Source of the DNA: Candidatus Aegiribacteria sp.
GTDB taxonomy: Bacteria; Fermentibacterota; Fermentibacteria; Fermentibacterales; JCC-6
Direction of reading: 5' to 3'
NCBI GenBank assembly: GCA_030600975.1
Contig: JAUVUL010000111.1
Location: 1 to 6,439, forward strand
DNA length: 6,439 nt
Position 1 is the stretch's first letter. Each line of letters starts with the position of its first letter. The position numbers and the translations under genes are program-made. This document shows, one piece after another, positions 1-4,845 of this stretch. The notes beneath the pieces are model-generated. The model saw only the letters and a program-made list of their open reading frames with translations, had not been told where the DNA came from and did no database searches.

Positions 1-366
1 ATTCCCGTGATATCTTTTCAGTGCTTTTCCTTTCGTACGTGGTCTTCTCCTTTCCGTATAGTTGGCTTCTATTTCTTCTTCCGGAAGGTACTTAAGTGCT
101 TTCTGTAGTAAATCTAGCAGTTCATTTTTCAGAACGTACCGGGGATTAATCCTGTACAGCCTGGTCCTGCCAACGAGCCTGCTCTTCAGTATCCCGGCGT
201 TTTCGAGTTTTTCCATCCGATACTGAACCCTTCGCTGGTTCATTGAGAAGTTATTTGCGACCTCCGTAGGATATGAATCACCGAATCTTGAAATGTACAG
301 GAGAGTTCTGGACACTGTCTCGCCAAAGAGAGTGTAGAGGAAGCTGAGATCGTATTTCTCAATCAT
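1..366 (-). CDS. Winged helix-turn-helix transcriptional regulator, 5' part (runs off left edge)
   Basis: Reading leftward from ATG at 366-364 gives 122 uninterrupted codons to the window edge, so the C-terminus is missing. The start is supported by GGAG 8 nt upstream. Residues 8-60 form a winged-helix DNA-binding fold: helices around 8-28, a helix-turn-helix at about 32-53 (PTEVANNFSMNQRRVQYRME), then the typical 'KLENAGIL' turn at 53-60. The wing follows at 61-73 (KSRLVGRTRLYRI). The tail at 103-115 is very basic (RRRPRTKGK). This layout resembles small ArsR/MarR-like regulators that end in RRRPR-x-x-GK and that I recall next to nucleotidyltransferase-type (AbiEii-like) toxin genes. That pairing is recollection plus inference, because the partner would lie left of position 1. 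A palindromic pair just upstream (398-428) suggests autoregulation. The DNA-binding assignment is firm; the toxin-antitoxin role is speculative. Confidence 0.85.
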   Translation of the reverse strand, partial: MIEKYDLSFLYTLFGETVSRTLLYISRFGDSYPTEVANNFSMNQRRVQYRMEKLENAGILKSRLVGRTRLYRINPRYVLKNELLDLLQKALKYLPEEEIEANYTERRRPRTKGKALKRYHGN

Positions 367-397
367 ATAACTGCTCCTTCAAGAACCTGGTAAATCA

Positions 398-428
398 GTT
401 ATGTAACATATGTATTTAGTTACATAAC
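398..428. promoter_or_regulatory. Paired palindromic operator candidate upstream of the regulator
   Basis: GTTATGTAAC (398-407) and its exact reverse complement GTTACATAAC (419-428) are separated by 11 nt. Each arm is itself nearly palindromic (GTTA-NN-TAAC), so this can be read as two sites with starts 21 bp apart, about two helical turns. They lie 32-62 nt upstream of the regulator's start codon at 366. That position suits a dimeric winged-helix protein binding both sites and repressing its own promoter. The repeat is seen directly; its role as an operator for the 1-366 product is inferred from position and symmetry. Confidence 0.5.
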
Positions 429-620
429 AAAACTATTAAGTTATAAATGAACTGTCAACACTTACTATGACGAACATGAACAGAAAGATATGCTATGAAT
501 TCCAGCGGTTCCTGAGAGCAAAAGACCACACCATTGCAGGATTCCAATCCCATCAGTCAGTTGATTGTCCGACCATAGTGATTTTGAGATACAGGTAAAA
601 TAGGGTCATTAGATCACACT

Positions 621-720
621 GCAGGGTTTGTCATCACCCGGTAGGAAAGACGGTGTTAATCTGAATTGTTCTTTCCGGAATCTGAGAGTATTTTAACTGT
701 GAGGAGTATCAGTCCGATTC
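621..720. repeat. Direct repeat, left copy (100 bp; partner 1885-1985)
   Basis: Aligned by eye with 1885-1985, this copy differs at seven bases (646, 649, 654, 663, 686, 691, 692) and lacks one base after 654, giving about 92% identity. Identity ends abruptly on both sides: 721 onward differs from 1986 onward, and I see no clear match to the left of 621 and 1885. The two copies have the same orientation and bracket roughly 1.16 kb that includes the AT-rich membrane-protein gene. The repeat carries the last 65 bases of the permease gene plus 35-36 bases beyond its stop. Confidence 0.85.
656..720 (-). pseudogene. 3' fragment of the ABC-2-like permease gene
   Basis: On the minus strand this reads the last 21 amino-acid codons and the stop of the permease whose intact gene ends at 1921. 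The frame is preserved: IGLILLTVKILSDSGKNNSD then TAA at 658-656. Compared with the intact C-terminus it has Val to Ile and Leu to Ser changes, plus two silent changes. There is no upstream coding sequence, because similarity stops at 720, so it cannot make protein. It is either the stranded end of a gene cut by an insertion or the remains of a tandem paralogue. Confidence 0.7.
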
Positions 721-737
721 AACACGTAATTCTCAGA

Positions 738-760
738 GTTCGAATCCCGTCTGGGGTACA
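738..760 (+). other. Fragment resembling a tRNA 3' end (possible attachment-site remnant)
   Basis: From 738 the sequence reads G-TTCGAAT-CCCGT-CTGGGGT-A-CA. In tRNA numbering this fits base 53, a canonical T-loop (739-745), the 3' half of the T-stem (746-750), the 3' half of an acceptor stem (751-757), a discriminator base and an imperfect CCA. The 5' half of the T-stem is absent: 734-737 (CAGA) does not pair with 747-750. No D- or anticodon arm precedes it, so it is not a functional tRNA. Tyrosine-recombinase elements often leave such tRNA 3' ends at their boundaries, and it sits 18 nt from the edge of the direct repeat. A chance match cannot be excluded. Confidence 0.35.
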
Positions 761-846
761 ATTTCAGAACGTATTCTACATTTCAGATTAAACATGATAC
801 ATTCCGAACTTATAAATAAAATATTGCTGTAGAAGTTCTTAATGCC

Positions 847-1689
847 TCAGTTAGAGTGTAAAAAGTATTTCGAGTAGTTTTGAATATCTAGGGAACTAGG
901 CTCAATAAATGGCTCTATTGTCTTAAGAGACTTCAATCTGATAGATATCAAAACAAGAAAAATCCCGAAGAATAACATCATTGATATGCCGAGATACCAA
1001 AGCAATTGCTCTTTTCGATTATGCAAATCTTCATAATAAGAAAGATCGGGTTCATGAGTTGCAACTTCAATACTTTGGGAGGTAGGAACGTAACACAATG
1101 GGTAAACAACAAGACCTAGAGTCATAAGCATCAATGAAATTATAATGAATCTTATGGATTTTAGGGCTCCACTCTTTGCCTTAACTTCGACTGATTTTAT
1201 TTTAAGTTTATCAATTAGGTGTTTTGCTTCAAGTTCCAGTAGACAAATGTTCTCTCTCTCCTCCTCTAGTTCTTTCCAAATGCCTTCTGGGGGAAATACA
1301 GTACCGATAATATGAGGTGTTATTGACTTGATTCGCACGTTTAGATATTCGAGACATTTATCTACTCCAAACAGAAGGGGCTCAATCGAAAAAAGTTTCC
1401 CTAATTTCTCGTCATCATTGAGATCATTGAACTCGTGATCTCGTATTGACGTTTTAAGGTCGTATGAGTAATTAATAATCATTCTATCATGCCAATCGAA
1501 ACGCCGAGCTTGTATTCTTCTGCGAATGTCATTCTTAATTGCATTCAACATCATGACATCAATTCTAAGAATATCAATTCGTTCTGTTTCTCCGATTAGC
1601 CGTGATATAACGAATGCTCCGACTATTCCTATCAGAGCAGCACCACATTGAGCATACGCACTAAAGAACCAATTCCAGTCAACAGTCAT
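847..1689 (-). CDS. Uncharacterised three-helix membrane protein with cytoplasmic coiled region
   Basis: The 280-residue product starts at ATG 1689-1687, preceded by GGGAGA (1700-1695) at good spacing. It has a hydrophobic N-terminal segment at about 13-32, entered by DWNWFFSAYAQCG and followed by SRLIGETER. A long hydrophilic stretch covers 33-178, with a charged, probably coiled segment at about 139-172 (KELEEERENICLLELEAKHL). Two further membrane helices lie near 180-201 and 229-251, with a short loop between them. The N-terminal WNWFFS...GAAxxGIxGAF pattern recalls hypothetical membrane proteins I associate with genomic islands, but I cannot name a family or function. Base composition is clearly AT-richer than the neighbours: sampled 60-base lines are 30% and 43% GC, against 58% in the permease gene. 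Together with the flanking direct repeats this suggests acquisition by transfer. The gene stands alone with its own probable promoter. Confidence 0.85.
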   Translation of the reverse strand: MTVDWNWFFSAYAQCGAALIGIVGAFVISRLIGETERIDILRIDVMMLNAIKNDIRRRIQARRFDWHDRMIINYSYDLKTSIRDHEFNDLNDDEKLGKLFSIEPLLFGVDKCLEYLNVRIKSITPHIIGTVFPPEGIWKELEEERENICLLELEAKHLIDKLKIKSVEVKAKSGALKSIRFIIISLMLMTLGLVVYPLCYVPTSQSIEVATHEPDLSYYEDLHNRKEQLLWYLGISMMLFFGIFLVLISIRLKSLKTIEPFIEPSSLDIQNYSKYFLHSN

Positions 1690-1706
1690 GTTTGTCTCCC
1701 TGAATA

Positions 1707-1736
1707 CCTATACATAAATATTTCCTGTTGAGTCAA
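1707..1736 (-). promoter_or_regulatory. Sigma70-like promoter for the membrane-protein gene
   Basis: On the minus strand TTGACT (1736-1731) is followed after 18 nt by TATAGG (1712-1707), or after 16 nt by TGTATA (1714-1709). Transcription would start near 1700, directly at the ribosome-binding site, giving a very short leader. The -35 match is good and the -10 is mediocre. Confidence 0.4.
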
Positions 1737-1781
1737 CCACGGGTACCAAAGTTCTAAGAGTGTCCACCACGGGGTACTAAT

Positions 1782-1822
1782 AGGGACGGAGGTAATTAGA
1801 AATCTTAATTACCTCCGTCCCT
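1782..1822. repeat. Perfect 17-bp inverted repeat, REP/MITE-like or terminator
   Basis: AGGGACGGAGGTAATTA (1782-1798) and its exact reverse complement (1806-1822) enclose a 7-nt loop. The right arm runs into TTTTT (1822-1826), so on the plus strand it has the form of a rho-independent terminator. However, no plus-strand gene lies upstream. On the minus strand, where the permease cluster would need termination, no T-tract follows the stem. The perfect arms and the GGGACGG...CCGTCCC ends resemble short palindromic repeats dispersed in many bacterial genomes and linked to REP-associated (IS200-like) transposases. No transposase is present here. Confidence 0.7.
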
Positions 1823-1884
1823 TTTTGATTATTGCTATTCGGATTCGGACCTCCGATAGAAGATCGGAATGGTGGGTTTAACCG

Positions 1885-1985
1885 GCAGGGTTTGTCATCA
1901 CCCGGTAGGGAAAACGGCCGTTAATCTAAATTGTTCTTTCCGGAATCTGAAAGTACCTTAACTGTGAGGAGTATCAGTCCGATTC
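1885..1985. repeat. Direct repeat, right copy (101 bp; partner 621-720)
   Basis: This is the intact-gene copy of the repeat at 621-720. It covers the final 65 bases of the permease gene, including its TAA stop (1923-1921), and 36 bases downstream. If the bracketed block inserted into the gene's 3' end, this copy would be the one that restores the reading frame. Confidence 0.85.
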
Positions 1986-2619
1986 CCTGAAGTACAGCGA
2001 AGAATGCGTAAATATCTCCATGAAAGGCTGCCCCGCTGCCATCGATCCATCTCAGGGTCCACAGAACGTATCCGTGGGGGATCATGAGCTGGAAAACAGG
2101 GGAGAGTACCCATAACGCGGCGGATGCCTGGGCCATGAAAGCCAGAAGGTTAAGAATATATCCCGTCTGGTTCAGGTATTTCTCCAGTAGAACCGTCACT
2201 GAAACAGCGGTCATTGAAGCAAAGGGGATAACTACCCACAGCTGCCAGGGGAAACCGCCCCTCCCTGCTGTCCAGAGGGCAGCCAGCCCCAGTGCTGGTA
2301 GCACGCCCGCCATAATGGGAAGGAGAATCTCCGGAAGTATTAATGAGTACTTCCCGGCTTTTGTCTGAAAAAGGATGTCCGAAAGATTATTTCTAGCCTT
2401 CGAGCAGCGCCATCCTGCAAGGAATGCGGCAGGTCCGCAGTATGTAATGCAGGATATCGCCAGTGGCAGAAACGGGACGGCAGTCTGTCCGGGAAGTATC
2501 CATGCTATTATGGGAGCTGCCAGTAGAATCCATAGGAAAACCTGTCGCTGCAGAGCCCATTCCGACATGTACCGGAATACAACGACCCATATTCTCAGAT
2601 ATCCAGCTCTTCTGCGCAA
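1921..2619 (-). CDS. ABC-2-type transporter permease-like membrane protein
   Basis: The 232-residue product is largely hydrophobic, with about six predicted membrane helices near residues 27-44, 48-70, 94-117, 125-146, 152-180 and 203-224. A basic N-terminus (MRRR) and a short polar tail (SDSGKNNLD) suggest both ends are cytoplasmic. Size and helix number fit the membrane subunit of an ABC-2-type exporter, although I see no sharp family motif. The first available start is TTG at 2619-2617, with GGCGG about 7 nt upstream and 25 nt of overlap with the preceding gene, consistent with translational coupling. An internal ATG at 2568 has no ribosome-binding site and would remove residues 1-17. The upstream partner is an ABC-ATPase-like protein lacking catalytic motifs, so whether this pair transports anything is open. 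A diverged copy of the 3' end lies at 656-720. Confidence 0.75.
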   Translation of the reverse strand: MRRRAGYLRIWVVVFRYMSEWALQRQVFLWILLAAPIIAWILPGQTAVPFLPLAISCITYCGPAAFLAGWRCSKARNNLSDILFQTKAGKYSLILPEILLPIMAGVLPALGLAALWTAGRGGFPWQLWVVIPFASMTAVSVTVLLEKYLNQTGYILNLLAFMAQASAALWVLSPVFQLMIPHGYVLWTLRWIDGSGAAFHGDIYAFFAVLQGIGLILLTVKVLSDSGKNNLD

Positions 2620-3539
2620 AAAAGATCCGCCTCTCCAGGTTCATCATCAGCAGTGAAATATCCCACCAATTCAGAGTTCGATGGTGGTTTTACCTCAAGA
2701 CCGGCTATCTGTCTTGAATTGGCCCTGGCAAGGTTGACCAGGTTTGTTACGGCAGCAGAGAGTCCAGGGTGGTGAAATTCGTATCCTCCTTGTATCGCCA
2801 ATATATCCTTCGCTCCAGGCAGGCTTTCCATTACGGCTCTGGGCAGGACAGGAAAAAATCTGACCCGGAGCCGCATAAGAATAGAACAGGCATCCGACAG
2901 TTCCTGAAGCCTTACGATCTGCCTTACATCATCTGAGTCGCAGACAGCGATTCTTTCAGTCGTCTGAGGTATGTACTGTATTTCGGGAAGGGATGCGATG
3001 ACTGCGCATCCTCCCTGACACAGATCTTCGAGGAGGGGATGCAGTCTATCCGGAAAAGGTCCCTGCAGTACAAAAACATCGGGAATCGGCAGGCATGCAG
3101 CAGCAAAGGCGGCAAGATACCGGTTGTCAGGTGAAAGCTCATTCACCTCTTCGTCCATGTAACTTTCAAGCGAACACCAGCGATACAGCTGGGACAGAAT
3201 CTCCCCGGTGTCTTTTCTGCCGTAGCCAGCCGCTGCAGCTGCGAGGGAGAGATATTCTGATACAGTCATTCCCTCAGGACAGGAGAAGCCGCAAGAAACG
3301 TATTCAACTCTCCCCCTTGCATTATGGCTTTTAATGTCCTGGTTATCATCTCCGAGATGAATCCTCCCGGAAGCCGGAGGTTTTCTCCCGGCGAGAATAA
3401 GGGCAAGGTCCGGAGCGATGGTTTTCTCGTCACCAAGGAGGACTATCATTGATCCGGCAAGAACTGCCAGTTCAAGAGGTTCATTCGATTTCCCGGTTAT
3501 ATAGAGTTCCTCCGTACTCAGCTGTACTGAAGAATCCAT
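2595..3539 (-). CDS. Degenerate ABC-transporter ATP-binding protein (pseudo-ATPase)
   Basis: The 314-residue product follows the layout of an ABC ATPase: a core of about 210 residues, then a C-terminal extension of about 100 as in ABC-2 export ATPases. The diagnostic framework is visible (AGSMIVLLG...LALILAGRKPPASGRIHLGD at 28-64, MTVSEYL at 91-97), but every catalytic motif is replaced. The P-loop slot after LLG reads DEKTIAPD (37-44) instead of PNGAGKTT. The Q-loop slot is YVSC (80-83). The signature is LSPDNR (135-140) instead of LSGGQ. Walker B reads VFVLQGPF (155-162), with Gln and Gly where Asp and Glu belong. The H-loop slot is SLPE (183-186). The frame is open along its full length and tightly coupled to the permease gene, so this looks like a maintained non-catalytic subunit rather than a fresh pseudogene. 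It begins 18 nt after the oxidoreductase stop; a GGGGGG run lies 11 nt before the ATG, a slightly long spacing. Confidence 0.75.
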   Translation of the reverse strand: MDSSVQLSTEELYITGKSNEPLELAVLAGSMIVLLGDEKTIAPDLALILAGRKPPASGRIHLGDDNQDIKSHNARGRVEYVSCGFSCPEGMTVSEYLSLAAAAAGYGRKDTGEILSQLYRWCSLESYMDEEVNELSPDNRYLAAFAAACLPIPDVFVLQGPFPDRLHPLLEDLCQGGCAVIASLPEIQYIPQTTERIAVCDSDDVRQIVRLQELSDACSILMRLRVRFFPVLPRAVMESLPGAKDILAIQGGYEFHHPGLSAAVTNLVNLARANSRQIAGLEVKPPSNSELVGYFTADDEPGEADLFCAEELDI

Positions 3540-3557
3540 GGACAGCAGTTCCCCCCT

Positions 3558-4547
3558 CTAGTCCGCATTCCTGAGGCTGGCATCGGCCAGTTCAAGAGCT
3601 CTCACAACAGCAAGGCCTTCCGCGCCGGATGATTTAGGGTTGTTTCCGGTTTCTATGCAGCTCAGGAATTCCTCCATTTCCGCCGCCAGGGGTTCACCTG
3701 CAGGCAGCTTTGGTGAAATGATATCTCCTGTTCTATAGGTGAGCTGGTATTCGCCGAAACTTTCAGGTTCGATAACATCAACACCCTTGTCGTAAACCTT
3801 TATCTTCTCAATGGGTTCGGTATCATCGTAGACAAGCATTTTCCTGCTTCCGACGATTACCGTTCTCCTGAGTTTTGAGGGTGCAAGCCAGGCGACCTGC
3901 ACGTTACTGATAGCACCACTCGGGAAAGCGAGGTTGATGAAAGCCACATCCGGTATCCCATCAAGAACGTAGGCATGGCCGAAGGCACTCACTCTGGAAG
4001 GTTCCTCCCCGAGCCAGTAGAACAGCATTGAAAAATCATGCGGGGCTAGATCCCAGATCACTGAAACATCTGACTGGTGAAGCCCCAGGTTCACCCGGCT
4101 GGATGTGATGAAGTGAATGTCGCCCAGTTCACCGCTGTCGATTATCTCCTTTGTCTTGATAACAGGAGGTGAAAACATGAACGTATGTCCCACCATCGTA
4201 ACCAGACCCTTGCTCTTGCCGAGGTCGACAAGTTCCTCAGCCTCCGCGATACTGGCGGCGAAGGGCTTTTCAACGAATACATGCTTTCCAGCGAGCAGAG
4301 CTTCCTTAGCGAGTGGATAGTGTGAGGAGACATCCGTTGCAATTACAACGGCATTAATACTGCTGTCATTGAAAAGATCCCGGTAATCAGACGTGTAACT
4401 CACATCAGGGTATCTTAATTTCATTTTCTCGAGGCGGGCAGGATCCGAATCGCACATTACTAATTCCGCGCTGCGCTTATTGGCATAAATGTTCCTCAGC
4501 AGGTTGGGACCCCAGTAACCAAGTCCGATAACTCCAGTATTTACCAT
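3558..4547 (-). CDS. Gfo/Idh/MocA-family NAD(P)-dependent oxidoreductase
   Basis: This is a probable sugar or nucleotide-sugar dehydrogenase acting in the cytoplasm. The 329-residue product has an N-terminal Rossmann fold with the dinucleotide motif G8-L-G-Y-W-G13. The family's EKP motif is at 93-95 (VFVEKPFAAS), its lysine normally contributing to catalysis. Further family landmarks are GHTFMFSP near 120-127 and WDLAPHD at 165-171, whose His-Asp pair usually lies in the active site. Length matches the family. The sequence recalls UDP-HexNAc-uronate dehydrogenases (WbpB/WlbA-like), but substrate cannot be decided here. I chose ATG 4547-4545, preceded by AGGGAG at 7 nt. An ATG 11 codons upstream (4580) has only GGAAAG abutting it and would add a non-conserved MNHSPVIGSIY before the Rossmann strand. 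It is the first gene of a leftward cluster with the ABC-like pair, 18 nt before the next start. A functional link to them is not evident. Confidence 0.9.
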   Translation of the reverse strand: MVNTGVIGLGYWGPNLLRNIYANKRSAELVMCDSDPARLEKMKLRYPDVSYTSDYRDLFNDSSINAVVIATDVSSHYPLAKEALLAGKHVFVEKPFAASIAEAEELVDLGKSKGLVTMVGHTFMFSPPVIKTKEIIDSGELGDIHFITSSRVNLGLHQSDVSVIWDLAPHDFSMLFYWLGEEPSRVSAFGHAYVLDGIPDVAFINLAFPSGAISNVQVAWLAPSKLRRTVIVGSRKMLVYDDTEPIEKIKVYDKGVDVIEPESFGEYQLTYRTGDIISPKLPAGEPLAAEMEEFLSCIETGNNPKSSGAEGLAVVRALELADASLRNAD

Positions 4548-4633
4548 GTATATACTCCCTATTACAGGTGAATGATTCATCTTTCCGGTTAGGTGAAACT
4601 ACAACCTGATGTTAATACAGTAAAGCTGCATTA

Positions 4634-4773
4634 GGGGTCGGGGCTAACATCTAAACATTTCAAGGGCGGGGGGTCGGGCCTAACATTTAAACATTCTAAT
4701 TGTTACAGCAGTAACAAATGTTTAAATGTTAGGCCCGACCCCCCCAGAACGTTTAGATGTTAGCCCCGGCCCC
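4634..4773. repeat. Nested double inverted repeat (REP/MITE-like element)
   Basis: Two inverted repeats are nested. The inner arms 4668-4695 and 4717-4744 are perfect over 28 bp; inside them TGTTAC/GTAACA (4701-4706, 4711-4716) adds a 6-bp stem with an AGCA loop. The outer arms 4634-4656 and 4751-4773 pair over 23 bp with one G-T wobble (4638/4769). All four arms are versions of one unit, GGGGTCGGG(G/C)CTAACAT(C/T)TAAAC, so left arms are tandem direct repeats of each other and right arms likewise. The element fills much of the space between divergent genes, and no T-tract follows, so terminator function is unlikely. Its form matches dispersed palindromic repeats mobilised by REP-associated transposases; none is encoded here. 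Confidence 0.85.
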
Positions 4774-4798
4774 AAAGGCGTCCCCAAAGGTTCAAAGG

Positions 4799-4827
4799 TT
4801 GCCTGGCAGGATATATGCTTCTATTGT
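4799..4827 (+). promoter_or_regulatory. Possible sigma70-like promoter for clpB
   Basis: TTGCCT (4799-4804) and TATTGT (4822-4827) are separated by 17 nt. The start would fall near 4834, at the ribosome-binding site AGGAGG (4834-4839), giving a very short leader, which lowers confidence. I found neither a CIRCE repeat (TTAGCACTC-N9-GAGTGCTAA) nor a clear sigma32-type promoter, so heat-shock control is not visible. Three CAAAGG motifs (4773-4778, 4785-4790, 4793-4798) precede the -35. Confidence 0.3.
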
Positions 4828-4845
4828 AGCGGCAGGAGGTAATTA

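Larger units (their letters stand above)
367..846. other. Stretch without a convincing gene between regulator and membrane-protein gene
   Basis: This 480-nt stretch holds the palindromic pair at 398-428, a diverged copy of a permease 3' end (621-720) and a tRNA-3'-end-like fragment (738-760), each listed separately. A 43-codon plus-strand reading frame runs from ATG 467 to TAA 598 (MTNMNRKICYEF... ending ILRYR). It has no ribosome-binding site and no recognisable domain, so I do not call it a gene; it could be a decayed remnant. From 761 to 846 the sequence is AT-rich and I see nothing specific in it. No intact RNA gene was recognised. Confidence 0.5.

Noticed and set aside
467..598. 43-codon plus-strand reading frame (ATG 467 to TAA 598)
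   Set aside because: It has no ribosome-binding site or recognisable domain, and the length is expected by chance.
1737..1777. Imperfect direct repeat CCACGGGTAC (1737-1746) and CCACGGGGTAC (1767-1777)
   Set aside because: There are only two short, unequal copies with no further members seen, so they are too weak to assign a role.
1852..1868. Small hairpin TCCGAT-AGAAG-ATCGGA downstream of the permease gene
   Set aside because: The 6-bp stem has no T-tract on the minus strand, so it is not supported as a terminator.
1881..1906. ACCGG/CCGGT and GGGT/ACCC pairings just after the permease stop
   Set aside because: The stems are short and mutually competing, no T-run follows, and the outer left arm is not present in the 621-720 copy.
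2084..2717. Plus-strand and alternate-frame reading frames across the permease and pseudo-ATPase genes
   Set aside because: They overlap coherent membrane-protein and ABC-like coding sequence and their translations have no protein-like pattern.
3540..3560. Oxidoreductase TAG stop lies in the same frame as the pseudo-ATPase start, six codons apart, suggesting readthrough fusion
   Set aside because: The downstream gene has its own ATG and a purine-rich site, and in-frame adjacency occurs by chance one time in three. Nothing indicates stop-codon recoding.
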